NCBI GenBank assembly: GCA_944350315.1
Contig: CALVON010000012.1
Span: forward strand, 1 to 36,239
Direction of reading: 5' to 3'
Origin: an uncultured Bacilli bacterium
GTDB lineage: Bacteria > Bacillota_I > Bacilli_A > RF39 > UBA660
Length of the DNA stretch: 36,239 bases
Shown here: positions 1 to 8,473 of the stretch, one piece after another
Position numbering within the stretch: position 1 is the stretch's first letter
How the letters are laid out: each line of letters begins with the position of its first letter
The notes under the pieces: model-generated
What the model was told of the DNA's origin: nothing
Database searches by the model: none
Seen by the model: the letters and a program-made list of their open reading frames with translations, nothing else
Translations under genes and position numbers: made by a program

Positions 1-52
1 GAATATAAAGAAAAATAATTTGTTTAAAAAGGATTTTAACTATCCTTTGTTT

Positions 53-87
53 AGTCGTGTCAGAATAAAATCTGACATGACTTTTTT
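53..87 (+). terminator. Rho-independent terminator of a gene off the left edge
   Basis: A 12-bp stem (53-64 with 71-82, one G-U pair) with a 6-nt loop is followed by a T run. It most likely ends a plus-strand transcript entering from the left. A weaker hairpin of AGGAT and ATCCT lies just upstream, at about 31-46. Confidence 0.75.
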
Positions 88-123
88 CTTTGTCCTTGAA
101 CAGAGAACTTTCCTATTCCATAA

Positions 124-152
124 AAAAGTAGACCAGAAAAACGTCTACTTTT
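124..152 (-). terminator. Bidirectional terminator after the pilin-like gene
   Basis: AAAAGTAGAC (124-133) pairs perfectly with GTCTACTTTT (143-152). It has T/A tracts on both sides and lies 31 bp past the stop of the minus-strand pilin-like gene, so it probably ends that transcript. Confidence 0.75.
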
Positions 153-183
153 ACTATGCTATAATAAATAAATTTATAAAAAA

Positions 184-498
184 TCATTGACATTCAGTAC
201 CACTAAAAGCATATCCATTTTCAGTAATTTTTATAGTATCTGAATCAGATAGTTTCGTTACCTTATCATCACTAAAGTAATCATTATTTTTTAATTCACC
301 TACGGTAACGCTGTCCTCGTTTGATAGTGAAAAATATATTTTAGCAGAATTTATAGCCAACTGTACTTGAGATTGACATTCTTTAATTTCTTGATTTTCT
401 AGTGATGCACTAATTCCCATAACTACTGTCAAAGAAATCCCAATTAATATAACTATTACTGCTAATAATTCTATTAACGTAAATCCCTTATTATTCAA
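184..498 (-). CDS. Type IV pilin-like (prepilin) protein
   Basis: This 104-residue protein begins with a very short leader ending in Lys-Gly, followed by FTLIELLAVIVIL. That is the classical prepilin peptidase cleavage/methylation site, with Glu at position +5, and the hydrophobic helix that packs pilins into a filament. The rest is a short polar head with a late Cys (near the C-terminus) and one earlier Cys, possibly a disulfide pair. The start is TTG at 498, with AAGGTGAT four bases upstream. It resembles ComGC/ComGD-type pseudopilins or minor pilins of Bacillota, but no other pilus or competence gene is visible nearby, so the filament it joins is unknown. Confidence 0.85.
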   Translation of the reverse strand: MNNKGFTLIELLAVIVILIGISLTVVMGISASLENQEIKECQSQVQLAINSAKIYFSLSNEDSVTVGELKNNDYFSDDKVTKLSDSDTIKITENGYAFSGTECQ

Positions 499-586
499 TT
501 AAATCACCTTCTATATAGCTCTATATTACCACAAAACAATGTATAAGTAAATAAATAGACTCATATCTTTAATTAGGTGAAGGAAT

Positions 587-1405
587 ATGAAATATTTTAA
601 AATAATTGGCTTATTTTGTCTTTTTTGTTTTACATTTATCTACACTGAAAAAGTTATTGATGTTACCATAGAACAAGATGAAATAATGTTAAAAATTAAA
701 GAAGAAGCAAACAAGTTAAATATTAATCCCCAAAATGCACTTATAGAAAATGATACTATAATACCTGGAAATATTGGCAAATATATAGATTATGAGAAAA
801 GTTATAAAGAAATGAAAAAAATTGGTTACTACGATCAAAACTTTTTAATATATGAAGACATTTATCCAGATGTATCTATCTATAATCATTATAATCTATA
901 TATTATTAATGGAAATCAAAAGCAAAAAAATATATCTTTAATATATATTTTAAATAATGACAAAACAATCAATACTATTAAAAATTCAATAAACAAATAT
1001 CAAATTCCCATAAATTTCTTCGTTGATAGTAGCTTTTTAAACAATAATATTAATATAATTGAAAAATTAAATAATAATGAAATATATAATTATGGATTAA
1101 ATGGTAAATATACCAAAGACAATTTAATCATAACTAATAATATTATTAATAATAAAGCAAATAATAAGTCTATTTATTGTCTATTCTTAGAAAAGAATTC
1201 TAATTATCTTGAAAAATGTGCTAATAACAAAATGTTATCAATATATTTATCCAAAAATTCAAATTTAAGTTTTATAAAGAATAATTTACAAAATGGTTCA
1301 ATATTTTTAATAAATAATACTCAAGAACTTGATAGTATTATTGAATATATTTTAAGCAAAGGATATAAAATTGTTCCCTTATCACAAATAATTACAGAAT
1401 ATTAA
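587..1405 (+). CDS. Degenerate polysaccharide-deacetylase-like exported protein
   Basis: This 272-residue protein has one N-terminal hydrophobic segment (about residues 5-21), so it is probably membrane-anchored or exported. From about residue 120 the layout resembles the NodB/polysaccharide deacetylase barrel: a beta strand (SLIYILNND), a helix, then IPINFFVDSSFL where active enzymes have the ATFF-type strand, and a C-terminal LDSIIEYILSKGYKIVPLS, typical of the last helix and strand. The Asp-Asp and His-x-x-x-His metal ligands of the active family are not seen, so it is probably not a metal-dependent deacetylase. It precedes mutS by about 60 bp but mutS has its own promoter. The homology is by pattern only. 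Confidence 0.6.
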   Translation: MKYFKIIGLFCLFCFTFIYTEKVIDVTIEQDEIMLKIKEEANKLNINPQNALIENDTIIPGNIGKYIDYEKSYKEMKKIGYYDQNFLIYEDIYPDVSIYNHYNLYIINGNQKQKNISLIYILNNDKTINTIKNSINKYQIPINFFVDSSFLNNNINIIEKLNNNEIYNYGLNGKYTKDNLIITNNIINNKANNKSIYCLFLEKNSNYLEKCANNKMLSIYLSKNSNLSFIKNNLQNGSIFLINNTQELDSIIEYILSKGYKIVPLSQIITEY

Positions 1406-1465
1406 CTTAAAGTTGCTAAAATTAATACTTTTTTGTTATAATAGAAGTCGAAAGTTGTGATAAAT

Positions 1466-4000
1466 ATGAAATTATGTGAAGTAGATAAAACAAAGTTAGC
1501 ACCCATGATGCAACATTATGTATCCCTTAAAGAAAAAAATCCTGACACTATTATTTTTTATAGATTGGGAGATTTTTATGAAATGTTTTTTGAAGATGCT
1601 GAATTAGTTAGCCATGAACTAGAATTAACTTTAACAGGGAGAAATGCTGGATTAGATGAAAGAGTTCCAATGTGTGGAGTTCCTCATCATGCTGCCGATA
1701 TATATATTGATAAGTTAATAAAAAAAGGATATAAAATTGCTATTTGTGAACAACTAGAAGATCCTAAAAATGCCAAAGGAATTGTTAAGAGAGATATAAT
1801 AGAAGTTGTATCATCAGGTTCTGTTGTAACCTCAAATTCATTAAATGAAAAAGAAAATAACTATATAGGAAGTCTATACTGTTTAGAATATTGCTGCATT
1901 TTAACATATGCAGATATTACCACTGGACAAATATATAGTGAATTACTTGAAAATGACATTAACAATATTATTAACAAAATTATTTTTTTTAACATAAAAG
2001 AAATCATTGCTAATAGTGAAGTAAATTTAGATATTATAAATTCACTAAAAAACATCTACAAAATACCCACTACTATAATTAATGATTTATATGAAGAAGA
2101 TAATTACAATTTCATTTTTGATAACGTAGAAGATAATCGTTATATTCTAGGAGTTAGACATTTAATATATTATCTTACTAATACATTAAAAAGAAGTCTT
2201 TCTCATTTTCAAAATTTAATTATTAAAATAAATAACGACTTTTTGAGAATGGATATTCACACAAAAAGGAATCTAGAATTAACTGAAAGCATTCGTAATA
2301 AAGAAAGAACATACTCCCTACTTTGGCTACTAGATGAAACCAAAACCGCTATGGGAAGTAGATTGTTAAAATCATGGATTGAATCACCAATCATAGATAT
2401 TAAAAAAATTAACTTTCGCTATGACGTTATTGAAACATTATTAGAAAATTTTATTTTAAGTGAAGAATTAAGAAAGTATTTATATGAAGTATATGATTTA
2501 GAAAGATTATGTGGAAGAATATCTTTAGGAACAGCCAATGCCAAAGATTTAATACAACTTAAAGAATCTTTAAGCGTTTTACCAGAAATAAATAAGATTC
2601 TCAAAGAAATTAAATTTAAACAATTGCCAGATGTAAATGAGCTACATGAATTGTTAGAAAATGCACTTTATGAAAATCCACCTGCTTCAATAAAAGAAGG
2701 ATTTTTAATCAAAGAAGGATTTAACAAAGAACTAGATGAGTTAAAAGATCTTCGAAGTGGTGGTAAAAACTTCATTAGTAATTATGAACAAGAAGAAAGA
2801 ATCAAAACAGGAATTAAAAATTTAAAAGTAGGCTTTAACAAGGTATTTGGTTATTACATTGAAATATCAAAAGGAAATTTACCATTAGTAAAAGAAGAAT
2901 ATGGATACATTCGCAAACAAACACTTACTAATTGCGAACGATTTATTAATCCTATTTTAAAAGAAAAAGAAGATCTTGTTTTATCTGCTGAAGAAAAAAT
3001 TATAAACTTAGAATATGAATTATTCATAAGTATTAGAAATGAGTGTAATAATTATATACATAAAATCCAAACTATAGCTAAAATTATAAGTGAAATAGAT
3101 GTATTATCATCATTTGTTATTGTCAGTGAAAAATACAATTATGTAAGACCAACATTAACAACTGATCACAACCTAGAAATAATTGAAGGAAGACATCCCG
3201 TTGTAGAAAAAGTAATGAATGAAAACTATATTCCAAATGACATTATTATGGATTCAAAAACTTCAATAATATTAATAACTGGGCCAAATATGGCAGGTAA
3301 ATCAACATATATGAGACAATTAGGTATCATCACAATTATGGCCCAAATTGGTTGCTACGTCCCAGCAAAAAAAGCTATTCTACCAATTTTTGATAAAATA
3401 TTTACCAGAATTGGAGCAAGTGATGACTTAGTAAGTGGTGAATCAACTTTCATGGTCGAAATGATCGAAGCAGCAAATGCGATAAAGAATGCTACTCCAA
3501 ATAGCTTAATTTTGTTTGATGAACTAGGAAGAGGAACTGCAACCTTTGATGGTATGAGCCTTGCACAAGCAATTTTAGAATATATCAACAACAAAATTGG
3601 ATGTAAAACATTATTTTCAACACACTACCATGAATTAACAGATCTAGAAAACACATTAGATAAATTAGTTAATATGCATGTTTCGGCTGAAGAAAAAGAA
3701 GGAAAAATAACTTTTCTTCATAAAGTTAAAAAAGGATCTATCGATAAAAGTTATGGCATTAATGTTGCTAAATTAGCTAATTTACCAAAAGAAGTAACTG
3801 ATAGAGCTGAAGAAATTTTAAAAATATATGAACAAAAAGAAAACAAACGCGATATTGTTATTCAAACTACTCTTCCTTTAAATTTTGAAAAAAATGAAAA
3901 TTACATTGAAAAAAAATTAAAAGAAACTAATGTTCTAGAAATAACACCAATTGAAGCAATGAATTTATTATATGAATTGAAAAAGAACATTGATAATTAA
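1466..4000 (+). CDS. mutS: DNA mismatch repair protein MutS
   Basis: MutS recognises mismatches and small loops in newly replicated DNA and recruits MutL. The N-terminal mismatch-binding motif is present (GDFYEMFF, with the Phe-x-Glu wedge residues). The C-terminal ABC-type ATPase has Walker A GPNMAGKST (about residue 609), the STFMVEM signature, Walker B DELGRGT and the STHYHEL motif. Length (844 residues) is normal for MutS1. A GTG three codons earlier (1457) is possible, but ATG at 1466 gives the usual short N-terminus. A promoter is visible with -35 TTGCTA at 1413 and -10 TATAAT at 1437. It is not in an operon with mutL, which lies 24 kb away on the other strand. Confidence 0.97.
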   Translation: MKLCEVDKTKLAPMMQHYVSLKEKNPDTIIFYRLGDFYEMFFEDAELVSHELELTLTGRNAGLDERVPMCGVPHHAADIYIDKLIKKGYKIAICEQLEDPKNAKGIVKRDIIEVVSSGSVVTSNSLNEKENNYIGSLYCLEYCCILTYADITTGQIYSELLENDINNIINKIIFFNIKEIIANSEVNLDIINSLKNIYKIPTTIINDLYEEDNYNFIFDNVEDNRYILGVRHLIYYLTNTLKRSLSHFQNLIIKINNDFLRMDIHTKRNLELTESIRNKERTYSLLWLLDETKTAMGSRLLKSWIESPIIDIKKINFRYDVIETLLENFILSEELRKYLYEVYDLERLCGRISLGTANAKDLIQLKESLSVLPEINKILKEIKFKQLPDVNELHELLENALYENPPASIKEGFLIKEGFNKELDELKDLRSGGKNFISNYEQEERIKTGIKNLKVGFNKVFGYYIEISKGNLPLVKEEYGYIRKQTLTNCERFINPILKEKEDLVLSAEEKIINLEYELFISIRNECNNYIHKIQTIAKIISEIDVLSSFVIVSEKYNYVRPTLTTDHNLEIIEGRHPVVEKVMNENYIPNDIIMDSKTSIILITGPNMAGKSTYMRQLGIITIMAQIGCYVPAKKAILPIFDKIFTRIGASDDLVSGESTFMVEMIEAANAIKNATPNSLILFDELGRGTATFDGMSLAQAILEYINNKIGCKTLFSTHYHELTDLENTLDKLVNMHVSAEEKEGKITFLHKVKKGSIDKSYGINVAKLANLPKEVTDRAEEILKIYEQKENKRDIVIQTTLPLNFEKNENYIEKKLKETNVLEITPIEAMNLLYELKKNIDN

Positions 4001-4018
4001 AAATATATCTACTTATTT

Positions 4019-4046
4019 AATAGCCATTTAAAAGTGGCTATTTTTT
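4019..4046 (+). terminator. Terminator of mutS
   Basis: AATAGCCA (4019-4026) pairs with TGGCTATT (4035-4042) and is followed by a T tract. It lies 18 bp after the mutS stop codon. Confidence 0.8.
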
Positions 4047-4082
4047 ATTATTTATAACATATTATAAAGTAATTTTTTAAAT

Positions 4083-4116
4083 AAAAAGCCAACGCCGAAT
4101 TTACGTTGACTTTTAT
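4083..4116 (-). terminator. Terminator of the phosphorelay/surface-protein operon
   Basis: Read on the minus strand, AGTCAACG pairs with CGTTGGCT (one G-U), followed by TTTTAT. It lies about 70 bp beyond the stop of the last gene of the minus-strand operon (4182). Confidence 0.75.
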
Positions 4117-4181
4117 AATTTTACTTATATCTTTAACTATATCACTAGATTCAACATAAGGAGCCCAAAGAATATACAAAA

Positions 4182-6605
4182 CTATTCTTCTTCACTGTCA
4201 TTCTTGTTTTCTTCTTCATCTATTTGATTATTTTTATCCATCTTTTTCTTAATACCAATTGCTCCACCAACTGCTCCTGCGGCTACGCCAATACCTCCTA
4301 CTACTTTTAATATAGTAGATTTTACACCATTTGATTTTTTATTTGGCGTACTTGGAGTAACTGTTGTACTTTGACTGGTATTAATTTCTGTTTTTTCTTC
4401 ATCTTGATTTGGTGTGATAACATTTTCTGGTGAATTGTTTTCCCCAGTATCTGTACCTGATACTATATCATTTTCTCCTGATAAAGTACTATCCTCCTTA
4501 TCACTAGATGAAGATATATTACTGTTTGATGAAGTATTGTTGTTACTATTACTTGAAGAGGCATTATTACTTGATGAAATATTATTACTAGATGATAAAG
4601 TATTGTTACTTGAAGAAGCACTATTGTTTATAGTAGATTCATTTTTATCTTGATTATCTTCCTGATTATTATTTTGTGTATCTTCTATTATTCCAGTATT
4701 TCCAACATCTGTTTCATAACCAGGAGTTAACCCACTTGCACCGCCAGATGGACCTGATAAAATATTTTGACTAATATTTTCTGTTTTATTTTCACTTTCG
4801 GCATTTGTTATAATATCTGATGTTGAAGCATCTATTCCTGCTAAACCATATAACTTATCTAAAACTCTTTCTAATTCTTTTTTTATTTGATCACATATTT
4901 TAATTTGCTCTTCACATGCAGCAATTAAACCACTATTATCAATAGTATATGATCCTATTGTATTTCCATACGCATCTTTTATAAAAAAAGTTCCTTCTTC
5001 TGCTTTTAATGATGCAATTCTTTCATTTAAAATTTTAATAGATTCTATAGTATTTACAAGCTCTACTTCAAAATCTGATATTTTTGAAGTATCTAATTCA
5101 TCATAATCTTCTAAATAATCAAGTAATTTTTTACAAGCATCAGTTATCCCATTTATTAAAGATTGAGCATATTTTATTTTTTTATCACATAATTCACTAA
5201 ACTCATTACATTTATTTCTAATTATGTCCCATTCTTCCCCCTGTAATTTTGTTGTTGATTCACTAGAAAATGAATCAATTATACTTTCTATTTCTTTAGT
5301 ATCAGAAATATCTGTTAAAAGTGTACTAATTAAAAGATTACTATCTGATGTAAAATTGCTTAAAGTTTCTCTATTTATTAATATATTACCATTATTATCT
5401 GATATATCAATTGCTAATGGTGTATCGAAGAATTTATTTACTCCTGATAAATCTATACTATTAATATTATTAACTATATTTGAATCTATAGTACCTGCTA
5501 ATTCACTATCAAGATTTGCATATGACTGTGCTATTACTAAAATATTATTTTGCATAATACTTAATGAACTTAAAAATTGCGTACTGTTACTTGAATAATT
5601 ATTAAATGCATTTACTGCTGATAATAAAGTAGCCGATCCATTTGTCAAACTTGTTATGTTGCCAACGCTTAAAATATTAGTATCTTTAATAGCACCTTTT
5701 AATTTATCCATATACAAATTTATAAATTGATATTCTAAAGATATTATAGATTCACTACCTGTACTTGAATTACCAAAAAATGCTTTTACCTCGTCATATG
5801 ACAAACTTGTATCAGCTTTTTTACCATTTAAGTATTCAGTAAATATAAGTTGTTTTTTACCATCTTGTAATTCACCATTACCTGATATAAAATCTAAAAA
5901 GCCTCTTCTTATTGGTTCAGCACATTTTGTTTCATGACTATATTCAGTACCTTCAAATTCACCCAGTATTGCCTCCCCACCTAATTCAGAATAATCTATT
6001 AGAAGTTTTCTAGTTCCCGTCGTCGTATTATTAGAATTTTCAGAATCAGTAATACCTGTAATAGAAACATCAGCACCAGCTAATAATTTTAAGTCGTCTT
6101 CAAATATTTTACTTCTATTGTGTGAATCATAATAATCTACAACAACAACATCACCAATTGAAATATCAGAATTTCCACGTACACTTTCGGCTGCGGTACT
6201 AACAGCAAACACTGATCCATTACTAGCACCATATAAAGTAACATCATCTTTGTTTCCACCAACCAAATTATATACATAATCCAATTTTTCTAAATTAACT
6301 TGTGCATTAGCCTGCTGCTCAGCATAACCAAAATCACCATTTTCTAATTCTACTACAATAGATGAATTAGCTCCATCATTAAGAATATCTGTACTTACGT
6401 TTCGCCAAGAAGCTTCATTCGAAACACTATCTTCTGAGCTAATTTCTCCCTGAATGTACCCAGCAATATTTGTCTGTGAATTACACCCTTCAGGGAGAAC
6501 AAACGACACACTACTACCAGTATTATTTCCCAGTTCACCAGCCGGTATCTCATATTTAACCCCGCCATTACCTGTTTGTACAATATATTTTTCTAATTCT
6601 TCCAC
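4182..6605 (-). CDS. Large tail-anchored protein: alpha/beta-hydrolase-like head, WXG-like helices, Ser/Asn-rich stalk
   Basis: This 807-residue protein was not recognised as a named family. The start is taken as GTG at 6605, because a perfect AGGAGG lies six bases upstream; a frame-open TTG at 6620 lies inside that site. There is no signal peptide. About residues 75-230 look like an alpha/beta hydrolase: nucleophile elbow LYGASNGS (Ser128), a following acid-rich strand VVVVDYYDSH (Asp near 164) and SHETK (His224). Residues 285-390 and 450-600 are long amphipathic helices; the second begins LQGEEWD (Trp459) and reads like type VII secretion WXG/LXG helical hairpins. A Ser/Asn-rich, low-complexity stalk of about 100 residues follows, then a Gly/Ala-rich membrane helix (about 765-784), KKK and an acidic tail. 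It is the last gene of the phosphorelay operon, 19 bp after the kinase gene. Hydrolase activity and export route are inferences. Confidence 0.7.
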   Translation of the reverse strand: MEELEKYIVQTGNGGVKYEIPAGELGNNTGSSVSFVLPEGCNSQTNIAGYIQGEISSEDSVSNEASWRNVSTDILNDGANSSIVVELENGDFGYAEQQANAQVNLEKLDYVYNLVGGNKDDVTLYGASNGSVFAVSTAAESVRGNSDISIGDVVVVDYYDSHNRSKIFEDDLKLLAGADVSITGITDSENSNNTTTGTRKLLIDYSELGGEAILGEFEGTEYSHETKCAEPIRRGFLDFISGNGELQDGKKQLIFTEYLNGKKADTSLSYDEVKAFFGNSSTGSESIISLEYQFINLYMDKLKGAIKDTNILSVGNITSLTNGSATLLSAVNAFNNYSSNSTQFLSSLSIMQNNILVIAQSYANLDSELAGTIDSNIVNNINSIDLSGVNKFFDTPLAIDISDNNGNILINRETLSNFTSDSNLLISTLLTDISDTKEIESIIDSFSSESTTKLQGEEWDIIRNKCNEFSELCDKKIKYAQSLINGITDACKKLLDYLEDYDELDTSKISDFEVELVNTIESIKILNERIASLKAEEGTFFIKDAYGNTIGSYTIDNSGLIAACEEQIKICDQIKKELERVLDKLYGLAGIDASTSDIITNAESENKTENISQNILSGPSGGASGLTPGYETDVGNTGIIEDTQNNNQEDNQDKNESTINNSASSSNNTLSSSNNISSSNNASSSNSNNNTSSNSNISSSSDKEDSTLSGENDIVSGTDTGENNSPENVITPNQDEEKTEINTSQSTTVTPSTPNKKSNGVKSTILKVVGGIGVAAGAVGGAIGIKKKMDKNNQIDEEENKNDSEEE

Positions 6606-6624
6606 AAAAAACCTCCTCAAAAAT

Positions 6625-8472
6625 TTAATTTTCTTCTATATGCAGCTGTTCTCTCAATATTCTATCCAATTCTAATTGATCAATTGGTTTTGATAAATAA
6701 TCACAAAAACCCTCTTTTAAGTACATATCCTTAGAACCACCAATCGCATTTGCTGTTAAGACAACAACTGGTGTATTAAATCCAGAAGCTCTCTTTTTCA
6801 AATTGTACAAAGTATGAATACCATCCATATCAGGCATCATATGATCTAAAAAGATTAAATCATACTTTTTATTTTTAGTACAATTAATACATTCCAAGCC
6901 ACTCTTAACACTAGTTATATTAAAATTATATCGCTTTAACAACTTTTCAGCAACTTTTAAATTTAACGTATTATCATCAACTAAAAGGATATCATAATTA
7001 CTACCATCAAAATATTTATCAACAACCATTTTTTTATTACTATATTCATCTATATTAGTAATTTTTTCTTTATTTACAATATTCTGAACAATTACTACCG
7101 TAAATGTCGTACCTTTTTGATATTCACTATCAAAAGAAATTTTTCCATCGAGCAAATTAACTAAATGTTTAGTAATAACCAACCCAAGACCTGTTCCTTG
7201 AATATTTTTTTGCTCTTGATCCAACCTCTCAAACTTCTCAAATAGTTTATCATAATTTTCTTTTTTTATTCCTATACCAGTATCAATAATCTTAAAAGTA
7301 ATGGTTGCCTTATTACCAAAATTAATCGATTCTATCTGTAATTTAATACTTCCTTTCATAGTATACTTAACTGCATTTGACAATAAATTTGTAAGTATTT
7401 GATATACCTTTACTTCATCTCCATTTAATTCTTTAGGGATATTTCCTATTATTTCAACTTCAAACTTAACAGGTTTTTCAGCTAAAGACATATTCATAAT
7501 ATTTGTGATTTCCCCAATCATATCTGCAAAATTATAATCTTTATTAACAACAACTGTTTTTCCCTCTTCAATTTTTGTAATATCTAAAATATTATTGATA
7601 ATTTCAAGTAATGTATGTCCCGCCTTATTAATACTTTTAGCATCATCATATATTTCATCAGAAACATTTTCATTTAATATTGCTTCAGATAAACCAATAA
7701 TAACATTCATAGGTGTCCTTATTTCATGACTCATACTAGCTAAAAAATTAGTCTTTGCTTTATTTGCTTCTTCAGCTTTTATTTTTAGTGAATTTAACTC
7801 ATCAATATATTTTAAATCTGGATTTTCCAATGTAAAATATAAAAATATAGTAATTAAACTAATAGCACTATCAATAATTGGAATTTCATGATTATATAAT
7901 TGGAAAAAAGAAATAAATACCAAAATAGCAATAGCTGACAATATAGACCAACTTTTATACTTTGATAAATTTCTGTTGTTTAATACTAACAATATCATTA
8001 AAAATAATGAAGAAAAAATTGCGAATAAATAGACTAAAATAACTCCACTGCCATAATAATAAAATATACTATCATCATAATTAATAGGTAATATAGTCAA
8101 TAAAACCAAAATTAAAAAATCAACTACTAAATAAATCTTTACTAACAAATTATTTTTTACAAAGTCCCTTAAAGTATCATATTTAATGTTTGTGTTATTA
8201 AGCAAAACATAAAGTATAAATAATACCAACCAAAATAATAAACTTAAAAAATAAAACTTTGCTGCTATCATACAAATTACATTTTTAAAGATATCACTAC
8301 TTATTATCAACATATTAAGTATATCAAAAGTCAAAGTGATTCCCGAAAATATTAGTAATAATTTATAGATCCTACTTTCTAAGAAATTATACTTTCTTTT
8401 TAAAAAGTACACAACTGAAAAAATGAATATGTAAACTATACTTATAATTTGACTAAGTGCCACATTATACAT
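6625..8472 (-). CDS. Membrane hybrid sensor histidine kinase with C-terminal receiver
   Basis: About seven hydrophobic segments occupy residues 1-215, followed by a short coiled linker. The HisKA domain has the phospho-acceptor ASMSHEIRTPMN (His about 249 from this start). The HATPase domain shows N box (NLLSNAVKYT), G1 (DTGIGI), F box (FEKFERLD) and G2 (GTGLGL). The C-terminal receiver has VDD, the phospho-acceptor Asp in FLDHMMPDMDG (about residue 543), LTANA and SKP. All catalytic residues are present, so phosphate can pass His-Asp within the protein and on to the HPt protein of the same operon. The start is ATG at 8472, six bases after a GGGTG-type site; an in-frame GTG at 8481 would overlap the upstream gene by 8 bp. 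The stimulus sensed is unknown. Confidence 0.93.
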   Translation of the reverse strand: MYNVALSQIISIVYIFIFSVVYFLKRKYNFLESRIYKLLLIFSGITLTFDILNMLIISSDIFKNVICMIAAKFYFLSLLFWLVLFILYVLLNNTNIKYDTLRDFVKNNLLVKIYLVVDFLILVLLTILPINYDDSIFYYYGSGVILVYLFAIFSSLFLMILLVLNNRNLSKYKSWSILSAIAILVFISFFQLYNHEIPIIDSAISLITIFLYFTLENPDLKYIDELNSLKIKAEEANKAKTNFLASMSHEIRTPMNVIIGLSEAILNENVSDEIYDDAKSINKAGHTLLEIINNILDITKIEEGKTVVVNKDYNFADMIGEITNIMNMSLAEKPVKFEVEIIGNIPKELNGDEVKVYQILTNLLSNAVKYTMKGSIKLQIESINFGNKATITFKIIDTGIGIKKENYDKLFEKFERLDQEQKNIQGTGLGLVITKHLVNLLDGKISFDSEYQKGTTFTVVIVQNIVNKEKITNIDEYSNKKMVVDKYFDGSNYDILLVDDNTLNLKVAEKLLKRYNFNITSVKSGLECINCTKNKKYDLIFLDHMMPDMDGIHTLYNLKKRASGFNTPVVVLTANAIGGSKDMYLKEGFCDYLSKPIDQLELDRILREQLHIEEN

Positions 8473-8473
8473 T

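Noticed and set aside
1406-1456. Operon of the deacetylase-like gene and mutS
   Set aside because: A separate promoter (TTGCTA at 1413, TATAAT at 1437) lies directly before mutS, so co-transcription is not needed.
4414-4653. Leucine-rich plus-strand frame
   Set aside because: It is the antisense of the Ser/Asn-rich stalk of the 4182-6605 gene; the repeats of that stalk read as Leu/Glu/Asp on the other strand. There is no RBS.
5224-5598. 124-codon plus-strand frame
   Set aside because: It lies wholly opposite the coding region of the large minus-strand protein and has biased, non-protein-like composition.
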